A stretch of 64,000 nucleotides of DNA from Crossaster papposus (GCA_037893245.1 JBAIAA010000701.1:62001-126000), one strand, 5' to 3'. Counted from the first letter of the stretch, positions 49,085-61,259 are shown. Notes: generated from the sequence alone by a model not told the origin. Numbers and translations: made by a program.

Positions 49085-49339
49085 AGTTTAACAAGCTCTC
49101 TACTGGACCGCAAGACTACAGCAACTGGCACAAAGGGCACACAGATTGCCAGAAGTGCCATTAACCACCACCAACCAACCATGTACATGCACACCTGCCT
49201 TGTTCAACTTTATGATACACACGTTGAATAGCGACACATTTATCCCCAAATTTGTATCCTTGTGGAGACATTTCTTCGGAAATAATAATCACCTTCTAAA
49301 GGAAGAAAAACTAAAGTACACTCTCAAAAATTGAAAGAT

Positions 49340-50570
49340 TGTGATTCGCGTCAATTCTTCCAGAGAGTTGGTCGGCTATTTCAACCGAAAACAAAAACCT
49401 TTTCATTGGATTAAAATACAACCTGACCATGCCTCTCACAGAACGCTTTTCAAACTATTTCTCTGACAAGATTGTCACTGATCTTCAACAAACCCCCAAT
49501 TGTGACATCCCTGGAATAACATGTCGTACATCAGCGGAAACTTTCGATGGGTTTTTATCTGTTGACTAAGAGCAGGTTGTGACACTGATTGCTAAATCAA
49601 AATCAACAACGCAGTCTTGATCCGGTTCCGACCTCCCTGATAAAGCTTTGTGCCCATGAATTTGCTCCAATAATGACTCGCATAATTAACTTGTCACTGG
49701 AAACTGGGGGTTATTTTCTAGATTCATTGAAACACTCGCACATTTGTCCGCTATTAAAAAAATCCCAAACTTGAAACTGAAGAACTTAAAAGCTACAGAC
49801 CTGCAAATCAAAGATCATCTATCTCATAATTTGTTGCATGCAACTACACAATCAGCTTATTTACTGGGCTCAGCACAGCTGTGAAACAGCGTTGCTTCGG
49901 GTGTATTATGATCTGCTAGTGGCTCTAGACGGTGGACAGGAGGCTATCTTGGTACTCTTGAATTACTCGGCGGCATTTAATCAGTCACGATATCTTGATA
50001 CAACGCCTGAGTGAGAGATTTGGTGTTCGGGGCAGAGCGCTGAACTGGTTCAAGACGTACCGGCAAAGGAGAATCATGGCAAAGGCGAATCAACACCCTA
50101 CTTCCAAGATCGTGGAGTACCACAGGGATCGGTTGTTGGCCCTTTAGCTTTTACCCTTTATTCATCACCACTAGAGGATGTCATTAATCACCATGGAATA
50201 TCAAATATGATATATGCTGACGACACCCAACTTTACATCATTCTCAAACAAGAGGAAAGATCATCAGGGATTACTCAGCTTCAGGACTGTTTGAAAGGCA
50301 TCAAGATAATGGTCAACAAAACACTGTCTGAAACTGAACGATGATAAAACCGAAATTATTCATTTATCTAGTCGCCATAGATCCTGTAGTCCTATTACAT
50401 GTACATGTATCACAATAAATAATACTTCCATATTCCCAATTTATAGTGCTCGCAACCTTGGAGTCATATTTGATGCTAATCTTTCTATAAATAATCATAT
50501 CGGTAATGTGTGTCGTGCAGCTTTATTTGCCCTGATAAAATACATATTCTTACTATTATAAGACGTGGAC
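49340..50570 (+). pseudogene. Decayed CR1-like LINE reverse transcriptase
   Basis: Recognisable in several frames: SNYFSDKIVTDLQQTP near 49457, LDPVPTSLIKLC near 49615, LSLETGGYFLDSLKHSHICP near 49690, then GVPQGSVVGPLAF near 50117 and MIYADDTQLYI near 50210 (the YADD catalytic pair). Frameshifts, stops and a deletion between the fingers and palm rule out function. The upstream endonuclease is absent. Confidence 0.75.
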
Positions 50571-50730
50571 ATGATGGTCTAAACATATTTTGGTTCACAA
50601 ATTGTTAGTAGAGTGTTCACGAAGCCCCGCAATAATTTATCATTCTTGACAATATACTGCACTGAGCAGATAATGTAGGGCTGCGATGAGCTATTTGCAT
50701 ACTAACTGTATCGTTGGTTAGGGACGCACG

Positions 50731-51905
50731 TAATGGCCCTGTCACACCAGACCATTTTAGGCCAACGCGTGAGTAACGTGTTGTAATTTTGGCAACACGC
50801 TGGCAAACGCTGACCAACGCTAGGCCAGCGTTAGCAACACGCTGAGAGCGTTACTCACGCGCTGAGACATGCTGTCACACGCTGAGGAAAACATATTTTT
50901 TTTTAACATACATACAATTTCCAGCGTTTGCCAGCGTGTCACTGTACACGCTGGCAGAGCATTGGAGGTTTGTTACTCACGCGTCGAACACGCTAGACGA
51001 TCGTTATCAAACCGCTACTCATACGCTGGCGCACGCTGGCGTACGCTGGCGTACGCTTGCGACACGCTGGTTATGGCCCTGCCACACCAGAACGTTTTAG
51101 GCCAATGCATGAGTAGCGCGTTAAAAATAGTTGATACGCTGGCAATTGCTGAACTTTCACAGAAAAAAAGTCAAGTGGAACCGTGATTTCAGCGTGTTCA
51201 TACAGGTTGATAACGGGTTCATAGCGTATGCCAGCGCGTGAGTAGCGTGTGAGGAACGCGCTCGGCGTGTAAGGAACGCATCACTGATTTATAGTAAAAA
51301 TACGACAGCGGGTCGCCAGCGTGAGAGTAGTGGGTTGGTAACGATCGTCTAGCGCGTTCGACGCGTCAGTAACGGCCTTCCTGCGCGCCGCCATCGTGTG
51401 CAGTCACACGCTGGCAAACGCTGAAATGTTTTAGGTATGTTGAAAAATGTATTTCTGCCTCAGCGTGTGACAGCGTGTTCCAGCGTGTGGGTAACGCGCT
51501 CAGCGCGTTGCGAACGCTGGCCTAGCGTTGGTCAACGTTTACCCGCGTGTTGCCGAAATTCCAACACGTTGGCCTAAAACGTTCTGGTGTGACAGGGCAA
51601 TTACTGTAGTAGCGCGTCGTCTTTTTGTACAACTAATCATGTGGTCGTTGCCGTACGCTGGCGCGCGTTGGACCGCGCTACTTACGCGCTGGGCAGTCGT
51701 TCATCAGTCGTCGAGCGCGTTACTAACGCGTTATTCACGCGCTGGCGAACGCTATGAACCCGTTATCAACGCGTTATGGACACGCTGAAATCACGGTTCC
51801 ACTTGACTTTTTCTGTGGAAGTTCAGCGTTTGCCAGCGTATCAACTATTTTTAACGCGCTACTCACGCGTTGGCCTAAAACGTTCTGGTGTGACAGGGCC
51901 ATTAC
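50731..51905. repeat. Composite element with interleaved inverted repeats
   Basis: Four copies of one terminus (GGCCCTGTCACACCAGAACG and variants): plus orientation at about 50733 and 51074, minus orientation ending near 51603 and 51905. Beyond the shared end, the arm starting at 50731 pairs with the one ending at 51603, and the arm starting at 51071 pairs with the one ending at 51905, giving an A-B-A'-B' order. The interior is saturated with ACGCTGGC, GCGTGAGTAGCG and similar words. No coding capacity. Confidence 0.8.
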
Positions 51906-52229
51906 ACAGGGTGCGTTCGTTTATCTTGCGCGTGTATTTAAATGTTACGCGAGACCGTTCATATTGTAACAGACTCTATTCTGAGCGGATTATCATGTTT
52001 GCTGTCACACCCCGTTGGACTCAGCACCAGTCTGTCATTGGGTAGCGTGGCGACAGTGCTGAGTTCAATGTCCCTTAGTTTTAATTATAAATACTCACAC
52101 TAAATGTATCTGAACACATCAGAGACAGTGAGAGTAGTCCAGCTGCTAAGGCCCATAATGTGGAACAATTGTGCATTTTGTGGTAAAAGCATGACACTTT
52201 CTACACTGTTGTTATACATGTATATACCC

Positions 52230-55200
52230 TAAATGTCGTTTTTAGACGTGGAACCACCTCGGATCTTGCCCATTTTAGGGGCGGGGCTATGTTTTCTAAA
52301 AGTGGGGGGGGGGGGGGGAATAACAAAATTGACATTATTACAATATTAAGTTTTTTTCATGCACATTTTATGACTGTAATACATAATAACAATATAATGA
52401 TCCTTTTGAAATCAACAGTTTTGTTTATTTCTGCCCCTTTTATGGGCGGAGTTACATTTTTGAAAAGTGGGAGGCATGATTTTCCGTTTTTCAGCTTGAT
52501 TTTTATATGTTTTTTTTTTTTTAAGACCAAGGTCTGACTTAAGAGCTCCTCTGGATCGGGCAGGAGTCCAAGGAGTTCATCCAGCCTCTACCAATTTATC
52601 TTGCAAGTGTGGTAGAGTAGGCAATTAATCTTCATCAACATAGAAACGAGACAAGACGAGGCCGGCTGTAACGCCTATGGCCATAACGGGCCCAGCTCAA
52701 CAGGTAGAGCTAGGAAACCGGTAAATGGTGATCCTTCTGGTGTCCAAACCAGCAAGGAAGAGTCAGCTCTGAAAAAAAGCATCACCAGGAACCACACGGA
52801 TTTATGTATTTGCACCTATAATGTGAGAACACTGAAGTAAGAAGAAAACCTAGACACCCTCCTTGAAGAAGTAGAGAACGTGATGTTGCACATAATACGG
52901 CTCGCAGAAACACGAAGACCAATCAAGCTACGTGGGTGTGGCCATACATTATTCACAACTTCTGCAACGAAACGGGGACTCAACAGAGTTGGATTTCTGG
53001 TTAATAAGGACATTGAAAATAATGTACTGAAATATAAAGAAGTATCAGACAGGTTTGCGTATTTGAAATTACAAATCAACAAGCAACACGCAATGAAGAT
53101 TATTCAAGTTTATGCACCCACTACATCTTATGATGATGAAGCAGTGAAAGATCTCTACACTGACATAGACCGGATAATGACAACTGAATGTACATTCTTT
53201 ACCATACTTATAGGAGACCTAAACGCAAAGGTGGGAGTGAGAAAATGTGAGGAAAAGAAAGGTGTAGGCCCATTTGGGATAGGTAACCGGAACGAGAGAA
53301 GGCTTCTGGAATATGTTGCAAGTAGAAACCTGTGAATTGGCAATACATGCTTTGAGAAACCAAAAGATAGATAGGCCCTATTGGACATGGGAAAGTCCAA
53401 ATGCAGCAACCCATAACTTGATAGACTATATCATCACTGACCACAAACGAATCTTAATGGATGTGGAGGTTATACTAAAGGTTGACACAGGCAGTGACCA
53501 TACATTCGTCAGAGCAATAGTACGGATTAATACGAAGATGGAAAGGAATAGAAAAATGAAGCAGTCAAAGAAAAGACATATTGATCTGGAAAAGCTTTCC
53601 GACAAGTAACACCAATTGCAGCTTGAACTAAAGAATAGATTCTTACTTCTTGAAGACTCTGTAGAGGAATGATCCAATTTATGTTGCATATGAGCAAGTC
53701 ACCAGCATTATCATGAAGATAGCAGAGAAGCTAGCTAAAGGTCAAAAAGAGAAGGTAAACGCCACAAGTGGTTGCACAGAAGAGATCCGAAATTTGAATG
53801 AAAAAAGAAAAGATCACAACCCTTCACACAGACATCAGTGAGAAATCAGATCGAGTATACAGAATTAAACAAGACGATCCGCAAGATGAGACGGCAGCAA
53901 AAGAGACAACACAGAACCAAAATGGTGAAAGAGGTACTGGAGAGCAATTAAAATGGCAAAAAATCATCAATAGAAAACTAGAGGGAGGAAAAAAGCTGTT
54001 ATCATCACTGAAAACAAAAGATGGGACGGGAGTTACTGACAAAACTAAAATCTTAAAAAAAACATTGAAGAGTTCTATAAAGAGCTGTACAACACTGATA
54101 GACCAAATTGGAGAACAGAAGAAGACTGGAATAAAAAGGCGATATGTACAACCCATTATGAAGGAAGAAGTACAGAATACTCGAGACCAAATGAAGAAAG
54201 GTAAGGCTTCTGGAGAGGACCAGTTAACTTCTGACATTTTAAAGTTGGGAGGATACTATTAAGATATTGACAAAATTGTTTAACAGGATCCTTCAACTGG
54301 AACAACTTCCTACCCAGTGGAATAAATCTAAGGTCATCGTATTATTCAAAAAGGGGGACATGAAAGACATCAAGAATTACAGACCCGTCAGTTTGCCACT
54401 GTACAAAATCTTTACCAAAATCATTCTTGCAAGAGTCCAAAAACAGCTTGATGATAATCAGCCAAAAAGAACAGGCAGGCTTCCGAGGAGGATTTATAAC
54501 ATCAGATCATCGACACACCTTACGTCAGATAATTGAAAAGGCGAAAGAATATCGTTTTAACATCTGCCTATAGGCTTCGTGGACTATGAGAAAGTATCTG
54601 ATAGTTTAGACCATCGGTCACTTCTTGATGCATTGGAGAAACAGATCAGCAATGGCAAATATATCCGTCTCATCAAAGCTATTTACAAAGATCCCAGTGC
54701 CAGAATTCATTTGAAAAATACTATAGGGGGGCCTATACCACCAGTGCTTTCAAAATCCTAAAAGGTGCCAGACAGGGTGATCCAATTTCTCTCAAACTAG
54801 ATGGGCAATCGAAAGGAATTGTATTAAATGGGGAACATCTGACTCATTTAAGGTTTGCAGATGACATCATGCTTGTCAGTCATAATCCCTAGGAGCTGCA
54901 GATAATGATTCGTAAGTTGAGTGCAGAGAGTAAAAGGCAGGACTCAAAATGGACATCAAGAAGACCAAAGTAATGATGAGCAACAAGCTACAAGACAATA
55001 CAATAACAGTTGATGGCACGACAACCGAGAAGGTGAATAGCTACATATACCTTGGTAAAAACAACACCCTTGAAAACAAAACGGCAGGTGAAGTGCGAAG
55101 AAGAATACAGTTAGCTTGGGTGAAATTTGGGAAACTCAGCATCATACTCAGAGACGAGGATCTCCCACTCTCCCTAAAAAGTCAGATCTTCAATCAATGA

Positions 55201-56003
55201 ATAATTCTGGTACTATCCTACGGGACAGAAACTTAGAAATTCGAAAAGAAATATATAGAGTCACAGAAAGAGCAATGGAGAGGATCATGGTAGAAGTTAC
55301 AGGAAAGAACAGGGTCAGAAATGAGGACTTACATACAGGAAATAAAAACAAAGAAATGGAGATGGGCAGGCCATCTTGCAAGGCGTCATGACAACAGATG
55401 GACACATTGTATAACAGAATGGACCCCAAGACCACAAACGAGACGAAGAGGCAGACCAAGTAGGCGTTGGATGGACGACATCAAAGAACTTGGAAGCGTA
55501 ACATGGATGCGACAAGCACAAGAAAGATCAAGGTGGAATGGTGATGACGAGGCCTTCCTTCTGCAGTGGAATGACATATAGGCTAGATAGATAGACATGC
55601 ATACATGTACCCATATTAGGGCGTGTCTCCCAGTGTTTAAAAATCTAGCCCCACCCATAAAGGGGGGTATAATAAGAGAAGTTTCATTTGTGATCAATTT
55701 CCATTTATTCTGTGCCTATTTGAGTAACATTAATGAACAAATAATAGTGATAATGCACAAAGATACAAGTTTGTTAAAATAAGGACGCCCACTTTTAGGA
55801 ATATCGAAACTCCGTCCACAAAAGGGCAATTTTTGACTTTTAATATTACCAAAACAATTATTATGCTTAAAGTTTAAAGTTTATTCTAGAATAAGTTTTA
55901 TCATTGTTTACATTTGAAACCCCCCCCCCATTTTATGCAAATGAAGCTCCGCCCCCAAATAGGTGAGACCCAACGTAGGTCCACGTCTAAAACTGATATT
56001 TAG
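52230..56003. mobile_element. Foldback-type DNA element interrupted by an RTE-like LINE
   Basis: The left terminus (CTAAATGTCGTTTTTAGACG at 52230) is inverted at the right (CGTCTAAAACTGATATTTAG ending 56003). Homology continues inward through CCATTTTAGGGGCGGGGCT and a second module with CTTTTATGGGCGGAGTTAC. The arms (about 52230-52560 and 55597-56003) are a few hundred bases each. The central 3 kb is the LINE remnant at 52560-55590. Confidence 0.75.
52560..55590 (+). pseudogene. Decayed RTE-like LINE (endonuclease and reverse transcriptase)
   Basis: The endonuclease part reads CTYNVRTL near 52811, LAETRRP, IIQVYAPTT and ILIGDLNAKVG, the usual AP-endonuclease landmarks. After several frameshifts the RT follows: MKKGKASGEDQLTSDILKLG near 54190, WNKSKVIVLFKKGDMKDIKN, NYRPVSL, GFVDYEKVSDSLD and RFADDIMLVSHN near 54850. 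The end has RWAGHLARRHDNRW near 55355 and RRRGRPSRRWMDDIKE, a signature common at the C-terminus of RTE-type retrotransposon proteins. Multiple frame breaks and in-frame stops make it inactive. Confidence 0.8.
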
Positions 56004-56829
56004 CCCAATACCAAGCACCATGGCAAATTTCATGCTTTTACCACAAAGTGCACAATTGTTACCTAAGCAGCTGCACTAGAGAGATATACACGGGACACGA
56101 CTGTCTTGATTAAATTTCAAACCAGTTCTCTTTATTTCACTCAACCAACCCTTTTAACAATAACCATATGCTTTTAACTATATCTCACGGAACAATGATG
56201 TCCTAAACCCCGCCCCTTTAAATGTGATTGGATAGTAAACCCTTCCCTTATCCCCGATTGGCTGCAAGTTCCGTGGTGTTTTGGTCACTGCACTGTAAGA
56301 AGTCACAAAGGTCACAAGAGGGCGCACTCTTAATGACGCCATAAACAAGGGACGAATGAAGGTCGTCACAATACCAACTACATTAACACGGTAAGAACTC
56401 TATGTCCTGACGAACCGGCACGGTACGGAATATTGAAATATGTCAGTACGAGCAATCAGGTGGTGAACATTTAAGCTGTTTTTATGCGGTTCAAATTGAT
56501 ATTGCTTTTAAAAAAATAGGAAAAGAATTACCCCAATTGCCATTATAATAATTGCATACAGACACATTTTACGAAAGAATACTCTCGTCTTGTGAATTAA
56601 TTTGTGACAGTTTCAAAAAGAACCACACAGGTAAAAAAAATGACGATCTTTTCGATTTCGATTTTTTTTAAACTATTTTGCTTAACACTGTACTTAACTA
56701 TTTTGACATGCTTCTGTAAGCAAAACACCATTTGTCATATTAATTACATTAATGATGCAAGGGGCAGAAATCTAAATTATTGCATTTTGCGTTTTCACGA
56801 ACATATATTATAAAGCAAGAAATGAGACG
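56004..56829. other. Intergenic, no gene seen
   Basis: Starts with the small repeat shared with 35885-35960, then AT-rich sequence. Nothing further could be supported. Confidence 0.4.
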
Positions 56830-56965
56830 GAGGGGACCCCCCCCCCCCCCCCCACCTCCTTTATGGTGGTTATTGTGCTTGCGGAATGTTGTTGTTTCTC
56901 ATTAATTATTTTTATGTTTATAGGGGGGGGGGGAGTGCGTTAGGTAACAATAGTCTTAAGAGTGT
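56830..56965 (-). repeat. Partial copy of the GCACGATATGTGGC MITE family
   Basis: Shares TTTATGGTGGTTATTGTGCT, TGCGGAATGTT and GAGTGCGTTAGGTAACAATA with 31261-31420. Contains an 18-base C run near 56837 and a G run near 56923. Both termini are lost. Confidence 0.5.
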
Positions 56966-57860
56966 AGGGCTGGCGATATTAATTCTTTTCGTAGTCGATT
57001 TTTTCCCCGCGATATCGCCGATATGGCGATAAATTCGGCCAAAAATTAAGACATGAGAAAAAATGTCGCCAAAGGTACGCTCAAACAGCCCCAAAGCTTT
57101 CTGTAAGCTAACGTTGCAGCGTACGTACAAGGGGTTAGCGCTCTAGTAATTTAAGTATAGCTCGATGAGAGACAAATATCTTTGTTACATTTTTGAAAAA
57201 CACATTGAACCGAATCAGCCGCAATGTAAGAAAACTTAAATTTGCGTTTTCACGAACAGACACATCTTTACTAATTAATTTAGGCTAATTAACCACCGTG
57301 TTAATTCTAATCACTTGGTTCATGTAAAAATTCACCTCTCATGGATTCATGTGAAGATTTCTTTACTGGAAAAGATTTTGCAAAGTAGTATTTGTTTGCA
57401 GTTTTAAAATATGAGAATCTCCTCTTGCCATTTTCTCCAAAACGCTTTTTATTCAAAATCCACATGTGTGGCTCTGTGAGAAAACGGTGACAAATTGTAG
57501 TGCAGTGAACCACTCAGAATAAGGTGGTTCCTGTCTACGTTGAGGCAAAATGATCGTTAATGCAAGCTGATCAATGTGTTTAACTCTATACACACACCAT
57601 ACGAGAATTGGCAAAATGATTGCTTTATACACTGTTAAAAATTGTGTACCTGCACAGTTGTTTTTTCTGTAGAAAATGTCAAGATATAACAGTAGATATT
57701 ACTGTTTTGGGATTTCTTTGCATAGAAACAAAACTAGTACTGTCTATGTACATTTTTCTGAATTTCTCTGTTTGGTTACATAATGTTCGCTTTTAAATTA
57801 AAGTTTTGTACTGGAACAATAAACATGTTTTAAACAAGCATTTCGACCCATCTCTGTTAA

Positions 57861-58249
57861 AGGGATCGTATACGTTTGGTAATTGGAACCCACTGTTTGT
57901 TTCAATCCTATATAGTTATAGATATATACCATAAAACTAACCTGTACGAATTTCATTTCAAAAGGTAGTAGCGATTTTGAGATATTGCCGAAATTCCGGA
58001 GCGGTTTTGTCCACGCAGGAAGAATAATCTGCATTGGAATACACACTCTGAGAAACGTCACTGCAGTAATGCTTCTCGAATTCAAATTTTTGGGGATAAA
58101 AAGTGATATCTTTTTTCATAACCGCAGTACTTCGAAGTGAAATGTTTCTAAAAATGCATTATACTATCCAAAGCTGCTCTACTTCTTACCAAGTATAAGT
58201 TGTTATTGCCATAAATTTTTGGAGTGATTACCAAACGTGTACGATCCCT
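57861..58249. repeat. TTAA-flanked MITE (AGGGATCGTATACG ends)
   Basis: 389 bases between TTAA at 57857-57860 and TTAA at 58250-58253. Ends AGGGATCGTATACGTTTGGT and ACCAAACGTGTACGATCCCT are inverted. A truncated copy lies at 12271-12447. The flanks, size and end style match the AGGTAGTATACACC element at 35124. Confidence 0.85.
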
Positions 58250-59022
58250 TTAAGACACAGCAACATCACCGTTTCATAACACCACATTTTGCTGTAAATG
58301 TACAGAGAATCTACTGTTCTCCTACACGGATCTGACCAATGTTAAACTGTGTTGTTTTACCACAAAACACACTTTTTTGATCATTTTTTGTAAATATTAA
58401 AGCATATCCCTGATACAATTTAGATTTTTAGCAAATAAAGCTGAATAATCGCATCCCATCTCCCTCCGCATTGAAATATTGAAATTATTAATTTGAAAGC
58501 GTGACTTCATCATTGCGGGAAAAGCTGAATATAAAAGTAACTCACGACAATGGTTAAAGTATTTAGTAGGTTATTGTAGCATTTGTACTATATATCTGTA
58601 TACGTGTAGTAAAAGTATTGTGTAATGTGTAATAACTATTACTTATATATAGTCCAGGAAAAATAAGTTTTGACCTCACACAAATTGCAATAGAATATTT
58701 TTCACCACAGTGCACACATTCGCATTTTTGTATCACTGTGGAGACATGGCTTTGTTCTCGTGTACAAAATGGTTAGAAAGTCGAGCACGTTTTTCAAAAT
58801 GCTCCCATTTTAACCATAATTTTTGTCCTGGGTTGAAATTTCGACCCAATATACCCTATATTATACCCTAACCCAAACACTAATCCTAACCCACATCCTA
58901 ATTCTAGTTTTTGAGTAATTTAAGTAAAATCCAAAAATCTAATTCGTGAAATTCCCAATGGAGACCTATTCATCTATAGAAATTTACCCTCCGGAGACGT
59001 TTTGTCATCATTGTACACATTC
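58250..59022. other. Intergenic, no gene seen
   Basis: AT-rich sequence between two mobile elements; no coding signal. Confidence 0.4.
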
Positions 59023-59182
59023 GCCCGTATGCATGAAAGAGGTATAACTTATACTGAAAGTAAGCCTATTCAGAGAATAGTTATTCCTGTCATTGTGGTA
59101 TAATGAAATCGGTATGCACGAAACGTATGTTAACAATTCCAGGCATAACTATCATGCGAATAAGCTATTCCATGGTATTAGG

Positions 59183-60457
59183 CAGTGTTGTTGACTCGAG
59201 TCGGTGACTTGGACTCGAGTCCGACTCGAGTCGCCAATTTTTGTGACTTGCGACTTGACTTGACTTGGAGAAAAATGACTTGTGACTTGACTTGACTTGA
59301 CGAAAAATGACTTGTGACTTGACTTGACTTGAGTAAATTTGACTTGACGACATTGCAAGTCATCATGTATTTACTATTTGTATGTTATTTAAACAAATTT
59401 GTGTTCAATCCGGCCACGGCAGCCGATGTATTTTTGTGACGGCAAAAATGTTTTTGCCGCGTCGCGAATCTGTACTATGTACTGCATGTACTGTGTGTAC
59501 GGCTAGCTACGCACATGCAATATTACATTGCAAAGTCAAAGTGTGGGCTACATCGCCTACGGCCTACATGTCTAGTCTTCCAATCCGTCGTAGTGGAAGC
59601 TGTGTGAGCTTTTACTGTTAAAAGCTGTGCATTAACATTCAACACAATTTAACAGACAGCTGGAAACGAGGTTATAGTGACATTGTTAATTGTTTTAAGA
59701 ATTTGAAAAGTGTTGAACAAATTATCTCAAATTTACCGTAAACGAAACCGAATAACTATTTTGACTCAAACTGTATTGATTTATTAGTGTAAACATTATA
59801 GGGTACATGTACTTTTTAAATGGTTTACCCCCTAAAAAGAGAATTTTAAAACATTTCACGTGCGTAATGTTCAAATTCTCCTTATATCACCGATACACAT
59901 GCATTTGGTAAGTTGTTTATCTCAGCGCGCATGCTTTGAGTGCATGCGCATAGCATGCGTATATACACCCGGCCGTGTACGCACATGTACACACAAGCTT
60001 GTTGCTATGTACGGTAGGCCTGATCAATCATGTCGTGTTGGACACCAAAAGTAGTTACTTTCGGATTTAAAAGTTACGAAAGTTCGCTAAAAAAGAGAAG
60101 TGCTGTGTGCAGAACATGTGACACAAAGGTAGTTGATGGACCTTCGACGACATCAAATTTCGTTCGCCACCTGAAATCACTTCTAAAAAGTAAGTTTGAA
60201 CATTTGAAGATGTGTCTTTCCAGGATGAATAAAACAACAAAGTGACTGAGCTTTGATTGATTAATTGAATATCACTTGGATATGTACTTCAAGTTTGTCA
60301 AAATATTTCTTGAAAGTTGACTTTCATTCGCGACTATAAATGACTTGCGACTTGTGACTTGACTTGACAAAAAGTGACTTGTGACTTGACTTGACTTGGG
60401 AAAATTTGACTTGTGACTTGACTTGACTTGAGAAAAAATGACTTGGTTACAACTCTG
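59183..60457 (+). mobile_element. hAT-type element with 8-bp target duplication
   Basis: GTATTAGG at 59175-59182 is repeated at 60458-60465, directly flanking ends CAGTGTTGTTGACTCG and ACTTGGTTACAACTCTG (inverted CAGAGTTGTAAC). An 8-base duplication and CAG.GTTG ends are hallmarks of hAT transposons. Inside each end lie tandem GACTTGACTTG runs (about 59206-59352 and 60338-60443). Only the BED-finger exon of a transposase is left, so the copy is non-autonomous. Confidence 0.85.
60030..60189 (+). pseudogene. BED zinc-finger exon of a lost hAT transposase
   Basis: Starts with ATG at 60030. The frame reads KKRSAVCRTCDTKVV ... TTSNFVRHLKS, a C-x2-C ... TSN..RHL BED finger used by hAT transposases to bind DNA. 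It ends at a good splice donor (AAAAA/GTAAGT at 60190). The downstream catalytic exons are absent because the element ends 268 bases later. Confidence 0.7.
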
Positions 60458-61259
60458 GTATTAGGGTTATGCAATGGTTTATTGATTTATGATTCCAAAG
60501 AAATCTATTAATAGGACTGTCTTCGCGCTACTATTCTGAATCACAATATGGGTTACACGTAGATCTGGCCACATGGCGTCAAAGGGAGATCTGCCAAGCA
60601 CTGGGAATATCGTAGCGCCGTTGATATGTAAGCCTAAAGACCAACGGAAACGGGCAAAAAACTGGGAAAGTACTGAAAAGGAATACATGTTGGACTGTTT
60701 AACGGACCACGTTTTTATAAAATATAAAATATAAAGGTATCTAACAAATAATGAATATACTATACATGCTATCAGAAACCTACAAGACCATATTTTGGAT
60801 GATCCTATATATTTCGGATGCTAAAAAGTACGAACAAAATAGAACAACTTAACAAACATATCACTTTAATGCAGGGCACTATCCCTCTTTGACAAAGAAC
60901 TCCAGTATAATTGACGAAAACAAAGGCATTGCAGAGTAATTGGAATATCATTTTACGCCAGTATCCTCCAAACAGAAGGCAAAGTTATGAGACATCCACT
61001 GGAGTCGAACTCCCGCAAATTGTCTTAATCCACTCCTTAAACATACCCCCTGGTTGGTGTAAGTTACACCAGGAAATCTGCCGTATTTACACCACATAAT
61101 AAGCTATTCCACCTTTGTGCATACGACTCCCTATTCGAGGTTAAAAGTTAGGCCACAGTTTAACTTATACCCCGTTCATGCATACCAACAGTGGTAAAAC
61201 CATTCATTTATACCTGGTATAAGCTATTCTGCCGCTATTCCGCTTTCATGCATACGGGC

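Larger units (their letters stand above)
46018..49085 (+). mobile_element. LINE with reverse transcriptase and RNase H, 5'-truncated
   Basis: The body runs from the pre-RT region (NISELDEAINSAKCTSPGKD) through the coding stop at 48438 and about 380 bases of 3' UTR, then a repeated TCAAAAAA stretch that grades into a 240-base A/G-rich tract ending near 49084. The endonuclease and any ORF1 are missing upstream, as expected for incomplete target-primed reverse transcription. Confidence 0.8.
59023..61259. mobile_element. Inverted-repeat element hosting a nested hAT element
   Basis: GCCCGTATGCATGAAAG at 59023-59039 is perfectly inverted at 61243-61259. AAGCTATTCC words recur near both ends. Without the 1275-base hAT insertion and its duplicated target it would be about 950 bases. 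No coding frame of its own. Confidence 0.7.

Noticed and set aside
48798..49194. Phe/Leu-rich minus-strand frames
   Set aside because: Translation of the LINE's A/G-rich tail on the opposite strand.
50617..52045. Open frames across the ACGCTGGC-rich region
   Set aside because: All are by-products of word-saturated inverted repeats. The same protein words appear in several frames and strands.
52680..52745. tRNA-like AGCTCAACAGGTAGAGCT motif
   Set aside because: Resembles a D-arm, but lies in the LINE's leading region without T-arm or acceptor pairing.
59152..59366. Ser/Gln/Val-rich minus-strand frames
   Set aside because: Translations of the GACTTGACTTG repeat in three frames.
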